From Deltaproteobacteria bacterium (lineage in GTDB: Bacteria > Myxococcota_A > Polyangia > Polyangiales > JADJMO01): a DNA stretch of 64,000 bases. The DNA lies in contig JACPFM010000133.1 of the NCBI GenBank assembly GCA_016182965.1, positions 1 to 64,000 of the forward strand. The letters are read 5' to 3'. Shown in pieces: positions 16,959-26,074 of this stretch; position 1 is the stretch's first letter; the number at the start of each line of letters is the position of its first letter. The notes beneath the pieces are model-generated. The model saw only the letters and a program-made list of their open reading frames with translations. It did no database searches and had not been told where the DNA came from. Made by a program: the position numbers and the translations under genes.

Positions 16959-17897
16959 CTACGAGGACGCAGTCGGGATCCACACCGACGCCGTGACCCC
17001 CTCGCCGACGGCGCGGGTGGCCACGCGCAGCTCGCCGCCGTGCAGGAACGCGCCGCGCTGCGCGACGCGCAGGCCGAGGCCGACGCGGCCGCGCTTGGAG
17101 GTGGCGAACAGCGCGCCGAGCTCGCCGCGCGTCGGCGCGAGCAGGCCCGGTCCGTCGTCCTCGACGAAGACGGTGACCGCGGCCGCCGACGCCTCGGCGC
17201 GCAGCCGGACCTCGCCGCCGTCGGGGCTGGCGTCGATGGCGTTGGCCACGAGCGCGTCGATCGTCGCCTGCAGCAGCCCCTCGTCGCCGGTGCGGCCGCG
17301 GCGCGCCTCGCGCGCGCCCTCGAGGCGCAGGTTGACGCCGCGCCGTCGCGCGGCGCCGCGCAGCGAGTCGATCGAGCGGCGGAGGATCAGCTCGAGGTCG
17401 ACGAACGAGCGCGCCCCCACGGGGCCGAACGCGTGACCGAGGCCGCCGACCACGTCGACCAGCCGGTCGAGCTCGCGCCGATGGGTGGTGCCGAGGCGCG
17501 TCGACACCGGGCCGGTGCCGACCATCTCCTCGGTCTCGAGGGCGGCGAGGAGCACGGTCACCAGGTTGCGCACGCGCTCGAGCATCACCCCGAACTCGCG
17601 CTCGTCGAGGCCGCCGGCGAGCGCGTCGCCGCCGCGGGCGAACCACAGCGCGTCGAGCGGCGAGCCCTCGTGGATGAAGCGGCGCGCGTCGGCTGCCTCG
17701 ACGATCTCGGCCTGGACCACGGCGCCGAGAGGGAGCGCGCCGAGCTCCGCGTCGTTCGCGGCGCGGGGTGAGCGATCGCGCAGGCGGCCGCCCTCGTCGA
17801 CGACGATGCACACGCCCGGTGTGGCCACCTCGACCTCCGGTGGCAAGGGCGTGGGCGCTCGCATCGAGCGGGATTGCGGCGCAGCCGGGCCCAGCAT
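16959..17897 (-). CDS. Histidine-kinase-like ATPase protein
   Basis: 312 residues. The C-terminal HATPase domain (about 195-310) is clear: N-box LVANAIDASPDGGEV, G1 box VEDDGPGL and G2 region GRVGLGLRVAQ. The N-terminal 100 residues could be a PAS-like sensor. The expected His-Glu dimerisation motif is not evident. The region around THRRELDRLVDVVGGLGH has histidines but not the usual HELRNPL or HDLNNPL. No receiver gene is adjacent. It could be an unorthodox kinase or an ATPase that acts on a partner. It is cytoplasmic, with no membrane segment. Confidence 0.78.
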   Translation of the reverse strand: MLGPAAPQSRSMRAPTPLPPEVEVATPGVCIVVDEGGRLRDRSPRAANDAELGALPLGAVVQAEIVEAADARRFIHEGSPLDALWFARGGDALAGGLDEREFGVMLERVRNLVTVLLAALETEEMVGTGPVSTRLGTTHRRELDRLVDVVGGLGHAFGPVGARSFVDLELILRRSIDSLRGAARRRGVNLRLEGAREARRGRTGDEGLLQATIDALVANAIDASPDGGEVRLRAEASAAAVTVFVEDDGPGLLAPTRGELGALFATSKRGRVGLGLRVAQRGAFLHGGELRVATRAVGEGVTASVWIPTASS

Positions 17898-17940
17898 CGC
17901 TTCTTCAGCCTAACACGGGGCAGCCTAGCACGGGCGTCGC

Positions 17941-18954
17941 TCAGCGGGCGCGGATGCGCGGATCGAGCAGCGCGTACAGCAGATCGACGACGAGGCTCGC
18001 GAGCACGATCGCGACCGCGCCGACCAGCACGGTGCCGACGATCACCGGTCCGTCGCGATCGCGCATCGCGCGCACCGCGAGCGAGCCGATGCCGGGCCAC
18101 GAGAAGATCTGCTCGGTGATCACCGCGCCGCCGAGCAGCGCGCCGAGCTCGAGCCCGACCACGGTGACGATCGGCACGAGCGCGTTGCGCAGCCCGTGCA
18201 CCAGCACGACGCGCCACCCGGCGACGCCCTTGGCGCGCGCCGTCCGCACGTAGTCCGCCTCGAGCAGCTCGATCATCTCGCCGCGCACGAGGCGCGTGTA
18301 GTACGCGGCGCCGAAGACCCCGAGCGTCAGGGCGGGCAGGGCGAGGTGGCGCAGCCCGTCGACGAAGCCCTCGCCCGCGCCGCTCAAGGGGAGCCAGCGG
18401 AGCTGGTACGCGAGCAGCCACTGCAGCGCGACGCCGAGCACGAAGGTGGGCGCGCTGATCCCGAGGAGCGCGATCGCGACGGTCGTCGTGTCGAGCCAGG
18501 TGTTGCGGCGCAGCGCCGCGAGGAGCCCGCTGCCGACCCCGAGCAGCACGCTGATGGTCACCGCGGCGAGCGCCAGCACCACCGTGCGTGGCAGCCGATC
18601 GGCGATGATCGTCACCACCGGTCGCCGCTGCTGGTAGCTGCGCCCGAGGTCGACGTGCAGCGCCCCGAGGTGGCCGCAGCTCGCGTGCTCCGACGTCGAC
18701 CGGACGTCGGGCTCGCGAGGACCGAGGTGGACCAGGCGCTGGAGGAAGATGCCGTACTGCTCGGCGATCGAGCGATCGAGGCCGAGCTGCTTGCGGATCT
18801 TGGCGACGTCGGAGGGCCGCGCCTGCGCGCCGGCGACCATCCGCGCGGGATCGCTCGGCAGCGCGCGGTTCAGGACGAAGGTCGCGGTGGTCACCAGGAA
18901 CACCACCAGCGCCGCCCACGCGAGGCGCCGACCGACGAAGCGCAGCGCGTTCAT
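17941..18954 (-). CDS. Oligopeptide ABC transporter permease (OppB/DppB-like)
   Basis: 337 residues, six transmembrane segments. The N-terminal helix starts MNALRFVGRRLAWAALVVFL. The EAA cytoplasmic loop is DYVRTARAKGVAGWRVVLVHGLRNALVPIVT. A hydrophilic insertion of about 25 residues (about 77-101, with Cys and several His) interrupts the large periplasmic loop, just before the conserved DLGRSY. The ATG at 18954 overlaps the stop of the substrate-binding gene (ATGA). It works with the permease at 20798. No ATP-binding subunit is encoded nearby, so the ATPases must come from elsewhere. Confidence 0.9.
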   Translation of the reverse strand: MNALRFVGRRLAWAALVVFLVTTATFVLNRALPSDPARMVAGAQARPSDVAKIRKQLGLDRSIAEQYGIFLQRLVHLGPREPDVRSTSEHASCGHLGALHVDLGRSYQQRRPVVTIIADRLPRTVVLALAAVTISVLLGVGSGLLAALRRNTWLDTTTVAIALLGISAPTFVLGVALQWLLAYQLRWLPLSGAGEGFVDGLRHLALPALTLGVFGAAYYTRLVRGEMIELLEADYVRTARAKGVAGWRVVLVHGLRNALVPIVTVVGLELGALLGGAVITEQIFSWPGIGSLAVRAMRDRDGPVIVGTVLVGAVAIVLASLVVDLLYALLDPRIRAR

Positions 18955-20759
18955 GGTGGCGACCTCCGCGAGGCGTCGGGGCCGCCTCCGAGGGCATGGA
19001 CCGGATCGCGCAGCAGCACGCCAAGCGCGGCGCCGCTGCGCCCGGGACCGACCAGCGCGAACGCGGCGCGGCGCGCGGTGTCGTCGATCCACACCGGCTT
19101 GAAGCGCTTGAACAGGACGGGGTGCGAGCGGTAGTCGCGCACCCACGGCTGCAGGAGCTCGAGACGCAGCGGGTTGTAGTTGAACGACCACGGCGCGTCG
19201 TCGCAGACGATCTGCTCGGCCTGCCGGTACATCTCGACGCGCCTCTTCGGATCGAGCTCTCCGTGCGCTCGATCGAGCAGCGCGTCGAGCGCAGGGTTCC
19301 GGTAGAACGCCTTGTTCTGGCAGTCCTCTTCGCTGATCGCCGCCGACGAGAACAACGGCTCGAAGAAGTCGCTCGGGTCGGCGAAGTCGAGCAGCCAACC
19401 GTAGTAGCCGAAGGCCACCGTCTTGGGACGCCCGGTCTCCGCGAGGTGCTGGGCGAAGCTCGTGTCCTTGATGGCGATGCGGATCCCGATCTGCTTCAGA
19501 TCGTGCTGGAGGATCTGCGCGTAGCGCACGGCGCCTTCGCCTTCGCCGGCGTAGTAGGTGATCGTCTCGGGCCAGCCGCCCTTGCCGGTCGCCGGATCGA
19601 AGGGGTACCCCGCCTCGGCCATCAGCGCGCGCGCGCGAGGGAGATCGTACCGCTGCTCCCACGGCGGATGCGGCTCGTAGCCGGCGATGCCCGGCGGCAG
19701 GAGGTGCCCGGTCACCTCGGTCCAGCCCTCGTAGTACTTCTGGAGGTTGGGCCGGTTGAGCGCGGCGGCGACCGCCTGCCGGATGCGCCGATCGTCGAAC
19801 GGGCGCATCTCGACGTTCATGAAGTCGCCGTAGAACTCGGGCACCGGCGTCTGCCGCAGGTACTTGGACCACTCGGGGTGGGTGCGGAACCAGATCGCTC
19901 CCGGCCGCTCGAACTCGTTGAGGATGGCGTCGATCTCGCCGCGCTCGAGCTGGAACCGCTGCGTCAGCCGCGAGACGTCCATGCGCAGCTCGATGGCGTC
20001 GAGCCACGGGCGCCCCTTCTCGAAGTACTGATCGAAGCGACGCACGCGCAGCGAGCGGCCAGGCTGCCAGCTCTCGAAGCGGAACGGACCGGCGCCGCAC
20101 GGCTGGTTCTGGAACGTGTCGTCGTAGCGGGTGCCCGCGCTGCGGCAGACCGGCCGCAAGAACGGCAACGCGAGGACGGCGAGGAACGTGGCGTCGGGCG
20201 ACGTCAGCCGGAAGGTGACGACGTGCGGTCCTTCGACCTGCACGCCGGAGAGCGCCGGCGCCTTTCTCGCGCGGTACTCGGCGAGGCCCTCCAGCCGCTC
20301 GTAGAACGTGAGCGCAGGGGTCGGCGTGTCCGGCGCGAGGGCGCGCTCGACCGACCGCTTGACGTCGTCGGCGACGAGCTCGTTGCCGTCGTGCATGCGC
20401 ACGCCGCGGCGCAGGAAGAAGCGGTAGGTGCGACCGTCGTCGCTCCGCTCCCACCGCTCGGCGAGATCGCCGGCGATCGCGCCGCCGTCGTCGTAGTCGA
20501 CGAGGCCCGCGAAGAGCAGATCGAGGTACGGCTTGGACTCGGTGTCCATCGACACGGCCGGATCGAGCGAGCGCAGGTCGGTGAACGTCGCGAGGCGCAG
20601 CGTGCCGCCGCGGCGCGGCGTCGACTCGCTCGGCGCGCCGCGCGGGCCGCTGCCCTCGTGGCAGCCGCTGCACCCGACCGAGCCGAAGAGAGCGGCGGCG
20701 GCGGCGAAGAGCAGCGTCGAGAGGAGCCGGCCCGCCATCACGCGTCCTTCCGCCTTCAT
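18951..20759 (-). CDS. Peptide ABC transporter substrate-binding lipoprotein (SBP family 5)
   Basis: About 602 residues. A hydrophobic signal is followed by the lipobox GSVGC and then the family-5 binding fold: RRGGTLRLATFTDLRSLDP, YDDGGAIAGDLAERWERSDD, and CGAGPFRFESWQPGRS in the middle. It captures oligopeptides in the periplasm for the two permeases. The start is uncertain. Four in-frame starts (20738, 20759, 20780, and GTG 20801) are exactly 21 bases apart, because the 5' end is built of a 21-bp repeat. The GTG overlaps the OppC stop. I chose ATG 20759, which keeps a normal lipoprotein signal. Confidence 0.88.
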   Translation of the reverse strand: MKAEGRVMAGRLLSTLLFAAAAALFGSVGCSGCHEGSGPRGAPSESTPRRGGTLRLATFTDLRSLDPAVSMDTESKPYLDLLFAGLVDYDDGGAIAGDLAERWERSDDGRTYRFFLRRGVRMHDGNELVADDVKRSVERALAPDTPTPALTFYERLEGLAEYRARKAPALSGVQVEGPHVVTFRLTSPDATFLAVLALPFLRPVCRSAGTRYDDTFQNQPCGAGPFRFESWQPGRSLRVRRFDQYFEKGRPWLDAIELRMDVSRLTQRFQLERGEIDAILNEFERPGAIWFRTHPEWSKYLRQTPVPEFYGDFMNVEMRPFDDRRIRQAVAAALNRPNLQKYYEGWTEVTGHLLPPGIAGYEPHPPWEQRYDLPRARALMAEAGYPFDPATGKGGWPETITYYAGEGEGAVRYAQILQHDLKQIGIRIAIKDTSFAQHLAETGRPKTVAFGYYGWLLDFADPSDFFEPLFSSAAISEEDCQNKAFYRNPALDALLDRAHGELDPKRRVEMYRQAEQIVCDDAPWSFNYNPLRLELLQPWVRDYRSHPVLFKRFKPVWIDDTARRAAFALVGPGRSGAALGVLLRDPVHALGGGPDASRRSPP

Positions 20760-20815
20760 GGCGCATCCTTCGGCCCTCATGGCGCATCCTTCGGCCTTCA
20801 CGACGCATCCTTCGG
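20739..20815 (-). repeat. 21-bp tandem repeat spanning alternative start codons
   Basis: About 3.5 copies of a 21-bp unit reading, on the minus strand, AAGGCCGAAGGATGCGCCAT plus one base. Each unit encodes Lys/Arg-Ala-Glu-Gly-Cys-Ala-Met and carries its own GAAGGA Shine-Dalgarno-like sequence about 6 bases before an ATG. Because the unit is a multiple of three, copy-number change would alter the number of start sites but not the frame. Confidence 0.9.
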
Positions 20816-22033
20816 ATCGACTGCGTCGCGCAGCCCCTCGCCGAGGAGGTTGAAGCCGAGCACGGCGAGCAGGATGGCCACCGCCGGGCAGACGAGCAGC
20901 CAGGGAGCGACCGAGTAGTAGGCGCGCCCGTCGTCGAGCATCCGCCCCCAGCTCGCCGCTGGCGGCGGCAGCGAGAGCCCGAGGAAGGAGAGCGCCGCCT
21001 CGGCCACGATCATCGAGGCCACCGAGTTGGTCGCGAGCACGATGGCGACGCCGATCACGTTGGGCAGCACGTGCCGCAGCAGGATCGCCGGCGCGGACTG
21101 CCCGAGCGCGCGCGACGCGACGACGAACTCGAGCTCGCGCACCTGCAGCGTCTTGCCGCGGATGACCCGCGCGGTCCCCGTCCACGCCGTGAGGCCGAGC
21201 ACGAGGAAGATCGTCGCCTCGGAGGTGCGCTCGATCGCGGCGGCCAGCGCCATCACCAGGAGGAGGAAGGGGAAGGCGAGGAGGACGTCGACCGCCCGCA
21301 TGGCCACGTCGTCGACGTCGACCCGCGGCGCGGCGAGCGTCGCCCGCCTCCGCTTCTCGAACGACCAGCGCAGCGCGCCGGACACGGTCGCGACGGCGAC
21401 GACCGCAGCCGCGACGCGGTGCTCGCGCAGCGCGCCCAGGCGGTGGACCGCGACCCACCCGACGAGCGGCAGCGAAAGCGCCAGATCGAGCAGGTCGGTC
21501 GCGATCACCGCGCGGCGCCTGCGCACGAGCGAGAACCCGACCGAGCCGGCGCGCACCATGGCGCCGAGCGTGGCCAGCCACGCGGCGAACCCGAGCAGGC
21601 GGAAGCCGGCGAGGTCCCTGCCGAGCGTGATGGCGAGCCCCGCCGCGGCGCCGAAGTGCAGCGCGACGACGTCGCCGATGGCGTCGAGCCGCACGCGCGT
21701 CCCCTTGAAGTAGCCCGAGGCGATCCCGACCGCGGTCCCCAGCGTGACCGCGATGGTGGTGGCGACGAACGCCACCTCGAGCGACAGGCGCCCGCCGTGC
21801 GCGAGGCGCACGAGCAGGTCGCGGAAGATGTTGTCGGTGCCGAGCCAGTGCACGCGCGACGGCGCGCCGGGGACGCCGAAGGGGCCGCGGCCGCGATCGA
21901 AGTCGGGCACGTAGGGGTCGTGCCCGGCGATCAGCGGGCCGACGAACGAGAACAGGACGATCGCGACCACCAGCGCGAGGCCGACGAGGGCGCCGCGGTT
22001 CCTGCGGAAGCGAGCGATTGCGCGACGGTCCAT
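20798..22033 (-). CDS. Oligopeptide ABC transporter permease (OppC/DppC-like) with large insertion
   Basis: 411 residues, against about 280-300 for the family. The N-terminus (first helix 13-37) and WLGTDNIFRDLLVRLAHGGR (63-82) are typical OppC. The EAA loop is GTARVIRGKTLQVRELEFVVASRALG, and the C-terminal AEAALSFLGLSLPPPAASWG is diagnostic. Between GYFKGTRVRLD (about 117) and the normal continuation DDVAMRAVDVLLAFPF (about 241) lies an extra segment of about 125 residues with three to four additional hydrophobic stretches. It overlaps the binding-protein gene, which completes the importer. Confidence 0.9.
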   Translation of the reverse strand: MDRRAIARFRRNRGALVGLALVVAIVLFSFVGPLIAGHDPYVPDFDRGRGPFGVPGAPSRVHWLGTDNIFRDLLVRLAHGGRLSLEVAFVATTIAVTLGTAVGIASGYFKGTRVRLDAIGDVVALHFGAAAGLAITLGRDLAGFRLLGFAAWLATLGAMVRAGSVGFSLVRRRRAVIATDLLDLALSLPLVGWVAVHRLGALREHRVAAAVVAVATVSGALRWSFEKRRRATLAAPRVDVDDVAMRAVDVLLAFPFLLLVMALAAAIERTSEATIFLVLGLTAWTGTARVIRGKTLQVRELEFVVASRALGQSAPAILLRHVLPNVIGVAIVLATNSVASMIVAEAALSFLGLSLPPPAASWGRMLDDGRAYYSVAPWLLVCPAVAILLAVLGFNLLGEGLRDAVDPKDAS

Positions 22034-22043
22034 CGCGAGCGCG

Positions 22044-22880
22044 TCAGCGTACCGCGCCGCGTGCTCGATGGGCGGCGCGTTCGCCGCGCTCGCCCACGCC
22101 CGTGGTGGAAAGCCCGAGGAAGTCGCGCACGAGCGCCTCGACGTTCGAGGGGCGCTCCGACTCCGGGAAGTGTCCGCAGTCGAGGATCTCGAGGCGGGCC
22201 TGGGCGAGCTCGCGCGCGAGCCTCGTACCGTGCGTCCACGGCGCGACGTCGTCCTCGCGCCCCCACACGACCAGCGCCGGCGCGCGCACCCGGGGCACGC
22301 GAGCCTCGATCGTCTTGGGCGTGCGGCCCTCCTCGAGGAGCCGCCAGGTGAGGCCGAGCGCGCTCGCCGCGACGTCCTCGCCGACGTACCTCCGCAGGAC
22401 GCGCGCGCCGAGCACGCGGCGGCCGAGCGTTCGACCGAGCAGCGGCGCGGAGGTGACGCGGTCGTCGAAGCGTCGCGGCACGGGGTAGCAGACGGGCGCG
22501 ACGAGCACGACGCGCTCGACGAACTCCGGCCGATCGGCGGCGGCGACGATCGCGGCCGCGGCGCCGATCGAGTGACCGAGCCACGTCGCCCGACCGAGCT
22601 CCAGCGCCGCGACGACGTCGAGCACGCTCTCGGCCAGCGCCTCGAAGCTCGTCGCGCCGGGGAGCGGCGCCGACGCCCCGAAGCCAGGCAGATCGAGGGC
22701 GACGACGCGCCGGCGGCCGGCCAGCGCGGCGCCGAGCGCGGTCCACTGCGCGTGATCGCGGCCGAGGCCGTGGAGCATGACGATCGCGGGCGCGTCGCGC
22801 GGACCGCCGTCGACGTAGCGGATGCGCACGCCGCGGAGCGTGACGTCGAACGGCGCGAGCGTGGGCGGCGAGGCGTTCAT
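22044..22880 (-). CDS. Alpha/beta-hydrolase
   Basis: 278 residues. Oxyanion motif MLHGLGRDHAQW (about 34-45). Nucleophile elbow WLGHSIGAAAA (Ser near 102). Acid residue in VVWGREDDVAP (about 218-228). Catalytic His in DCGHFPESERPSNV (about 248). This is the compact alpha/beta-hydrolase fold of esterases and C-C hydrolases. The substrate is not apparent. It sits 10 bases upstream of the OppC-like gene in the same direction, so it is probably the first gene of the transporter operon. Confidence 0.88.
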   Translation of the reverse strand: MNASPPTLAPFDVTLRGVRIRYVDGGPRDAPAIVMLHGLGRDHAQWTALGAALAGRRRVVALDLPGFGASAPLPGATSFEALAESVLDVVAALELGRATWLGHSIGAAAAIVAAADRPEFVERVVLVAPVCYPVPRRFDDRVTSAPLLGRTLGRRVLGARVLRRYVGEDVAASALGLTWRLLEEGRTPKTIEARVPRVRAPALVVWGREDDVAPWTHGTRLARELAQARLEILDCGHFPESERPSNVEALVRDFLGLSTTGVGERGERAAHRARGAVR

Positions 22881-23465
22881 TCCGCGATGGGGGCGAGCGG
22901 GCGGGGACCATAGCTGCCGCGGCGCGTCGTGTAACGCCCCCGACCGCGATCGGATTCGTGCCTACATCGCCGCTCATGCTGCGCGGGTTCCGGACAACTC
23001 CTCAGCGGGGAGCCATTCCGGGGAACGGGCCGCTGCCGGCGAGGAGGGCCTGGGCTCGCGACCCGAGAAAACACGGGTGGAACGCGCGCAAAGAGGCGCG
23101 CGTGGGCCCTATCTCTATCGGTATTGCTGCGGACAGCTTCTGACATCAGTAAGAAGCCGAACCATAGGACCTCTGCAGCAGGACGCATCTAAACCAAACT
23201 TCCATCGCACAACGTTGACCTCGTTACATTGAGTAGAATACATTCACGAGCACCTCGAGGACGGCGACATTGAAGGTCACCCTTCTCGCGGAACCGCAGT
23301 TCCGCTCCCATCTCGTCGTGGTGAACGAACCAGCGCGACGACAGCGATGAGGAGACCGATCGTCCAAGACGACGGCGCAGTCAGGTCCGAGCGTCTCCAA
23401 GGTGCGTTCCGACGTTGCGGAACGACGACGCCCGGATGCCGATCAGGATCGAGGAGGGGGAGCCG
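22881..23465. other. Long intergenic region with hairpin and possible promoter
   Basis: About 585 bases between divergent genes with no convincing ORF. A strong hairpin, ACGCGCGC (23082-23089), loop AAAGAG, GCGCGCGT (23096-23103), has no U-tract. A stretch of clearly lower GC (about 23110-23250) follows, containing TTGACC at 23215-23220 and TACATT at 23239-23244 (18-base spacer), a candidate sigma-70-type promoter for the MerR-like gene. A structured RNA cannot be excluded. Confidence 0.45.
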
Positions 23466-24005
23466 GTGGCTGCCGAGGAATCACTGACCAGCGCGAACGA
23501 TCTCGACGACGAGGCGATCGCGCGCTTCGAGGCGGCGCACTCCGGTGGGCTGACCTCGCAGGGGATCCTCGACGCGCTCGACGGCACGAAGTTCAAGATC
23601 AGCGAGGCGACGTTGCGGAAGTGGGTGCAGCTCGGTCTGCTCCCGCGCAGCGTGCGCGTCGGTCGCAAGGGGAAGCACCAGGGCTCGCAGGGGATCTACC
23701 CGGTGGGCGTGATCCGGCAGATCAAGCGGATCAAGGAGATGATGTCCGCCGACTTCACGATCGAGGAGATCCAGCGCGAGTTCCTGTTCGCGCGCTCCGA
23801 CATCGAGGAGACCGAGCGGGTCCTCGGGCGTGCGATCGACGGGCTCGAACGCGCGATCGTGGAGCGAGCCGGCGCGCCGGCCGCGAAGAAGTTGGAGCGC
23901 GACATCGGCGAAGCCCGCGACCTCGCGGAGCAGCTCGTCGACAAGCTCACCGACATCGAGAACAAGCTGACGATGCAGGCGCGGCTGCGGAGAGCCGCCG
24001 TCTGA
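23466..24005 (+). CDS. MerR-type HTH transcriptional regulator
   Basis: About 179 residues. A winged-helix MerR-like DNA-binding domain (about 28-90) reads KFKISEATLRKWVQLGLLP then GIYPVGVIRQIKRIKEMM and FTIEEIQREF. It is followed by a long amphipathic helix typical of MerR dimerisation coiled coils. No ligand cysteines are obvious. The GTG start at 23466 has GGAGG at 23453-23457, 8 bases away. ATG 23436 would add ten residues but has no ribosome site. It precedes a sigma-region-4-like gene by about 200 bases, so the two may form a regulatory pair. Confidence 0.82.
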   Translation: MAAEESLTSANDLDDEAIARFEAAHSGGLTSQGILDALDGTKFKISEATLRKWVQLGLLPRSVRVGRKGKHQGSQGIYPVGVIRQIKRIKEMMSADFTIEEIQREFLFARSDIEETERVLGRAIDGLERAIVERAGAPAAKKLERDIGEARDLAEQLVDKLTDIENKLTMQARLRRAAV

Positions 24006-24206
24006 ACCCGAGCGCGCCGTTCGCGGTGGGAACGGCGCAGTGAATCACGACGACCCGCGCGGCGGCGCGGGGCCCTCGACGTGTGTCTTCACGTGGCGAC
24101 GTGGGGGACGACGCGCGAGCCGTCGTGTGGGGCCCCCAAGTCGAGGCGAGGCGGGCGGCCTTCGAGAGGCGGTTTACGAGCAACGATCCACGGGAGAGGG
24201 ACGGCC

Positions 24207-24911
<705 letters not shown>

Positions 24912-24912
24912 G

Positions 24913-25332
24913 TCACCGGCGCGCTCGGGTGTAGAGACGCTCGAGCGCGGCGCGGCACGGCGGCTCGGCGGCGCTCGCTTCGCGCGAGGCGTCGTCGGCT
25001 CCGGCCACGATGATCGCGAGCTCGGACTCCGTCGCGGCGCCGTTCCCTCCGGCGTCTTCGGGGCCGAGCTCGCGGGCTTTTTGGACGAGCTGCTGCGCGC
25101 GTAAGAGGTGCTTGCCGTACTTCGAGCAGGCGTCGCGATCGGCGCAGGCCAGCGCGTCGTCGCACTGCGCGGACTCGAGCGCGCGGAGCGCCGCCGCGCG
25201 ATCGGTCGCGCTGGCGCCCTGGAAGCTCTCGTAGGCGCGGACGATCGCGCGCGCGTCCGCGCGCCCCGTGTCGCGGCGGCACCCGACGACGATCGCGGAT
25301 CCCAGGAGCGCGGCGAGCAGGAGGCGGGTCAT
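24913..25332 (-). CDS. Small lipoprotein, unknown function
   Basis: 139 residues. The N-terminus MTRLLLAALLGSAIVVGC is a lipoprotein signal with the lipidated Cys at about residue 18. The mature part is helical and Ala-rich with scattered cysteines (CDDALACADRDAC). ATG 25332 overlaps the stop of the PPIC-like gene (ATGA), so the two are co-translated. It converges with the sigma-like gene, with 1 base between them. I recognise no family. Confidence 0.72.
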   Translation of the reverse strand: MTRLLLAALLGSAIVVGCRRDTGRADARAIVRAYESFQGASATDRAAALRALESAQCDDALACADRDACSKYGKHLLRAQQLVQKARELGPEDAGGNGAATESELAIIVAGADDASREASAAEPPCRAALERLYTRARR

Positions 25333-25952
25333 CGGATCCGCCGAGCGATCCAGAATCCGCGCGGGGTGTCGAGCACCTCGGACGTCGCGCCGATCGGGAG
25401 GGTGAAGAGCACGTACTGCGTGCCGGGCTCGAGGAGCCCGCGCTCCACGCGGCCGATGTCCGTCGCGGACCCGGTGTCGCCCGCCTTCGCCGCCGCGGCG
25501 AAGTCGGTCTTCGCGAGCGCGGCGAGCTGCTGGGCACGCGCGAGCGCCTGATCGCGCGGCGGCTCGTCGAACGTCGCGAGCTGCGCGCCCTGATAGCGCA
25601 CCAGCACGACGCCGATGCGAATGGCGCGCGGCGTACCTTCGGGCAGCGGCGGAGGATCGCGCCCGTCGGGCAGCTTGAACCCTTTCTCGGAGTTGCCGAC
25701 GCCCTCGAGGGCCGCCTGGATCTTCGCGAGCGGCGGCCCCTCGCTGATCGGGAGCTTCTCGAGCTCCGCCATCGCCGAGGCGAGCTGATCGGCCGCGGCG
25801 CTGCTGTACGGCGCGACGGGCGCCGACGCCGGGCTCACCGAGGGTGGCGGCTCCGGCCGCTTGGGCTTGCGCAGGATGACGAACGCGAGCACGGCCAGCA
25901 CCACGACGCCGACGGCGATCGAGGTCGAGCGCGGCGGGCGGTCGTCCAGCAT
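25329..25952 (-). CDS. Membrane-anchored parvulin-like (PPIC) protein
   Basis: 207 residues. One N-terminal transmembrane helix (about 11-27), a Pro/Ala-rich linker, then a C-terminal part resembling parvulin peptidyl-prolyl isomerases: IGVVLVRYQGA, a helical ALARAQQLAALAKTDFAAAAKAG segment, DIGRVERGLL, and a C-terminal strand GFWIARRI. It would act in the periplasm. Some catalytic residues of parvulins cannot be placed with certainty, so activity is not assured. It is co-translated with the small lipoprotein downstream. Confidence 0.72.
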   Translation of the reverse strand: MLDDRPPRSTSIAVGVVVLAVLAFVILRKPKRPEPPPSVSPASAPVAPYSSAAADQLASAMAELEKLPISEGPPLAKIQAALEGVGNSEKGFKLPDGRDPPPLPEGTPRAIRIGVVLVRYQGAQLATFDEPPRDQALARAQQLAALAKTDFAAAAKAGDTGSATDIGRVERGLLEPGTQYVLFTLPIGATSEVLDTPRGFWIARRIR

Positions 25953-26074
25953 CCTGCTCGAGCGTTAGCGCGTCCGGCGCCGCGGCTGAAGCCGTGCGGG
26001 CGCGGTCGAAGACGGTCGGCCGCCGCCGCGCTCGCTTCCGGCGACGCGACGTGCGATCGCTCACGAGGACCTCC

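Noticed and set aside
22920..23250. Possible tRNA or small stable RNA in the low-GC gap
   Set aside because: No cloverleaf with a plausible anticodon arm and CCA-like acceptor stem could be formed by eye. Only a simple hairpin is supported.
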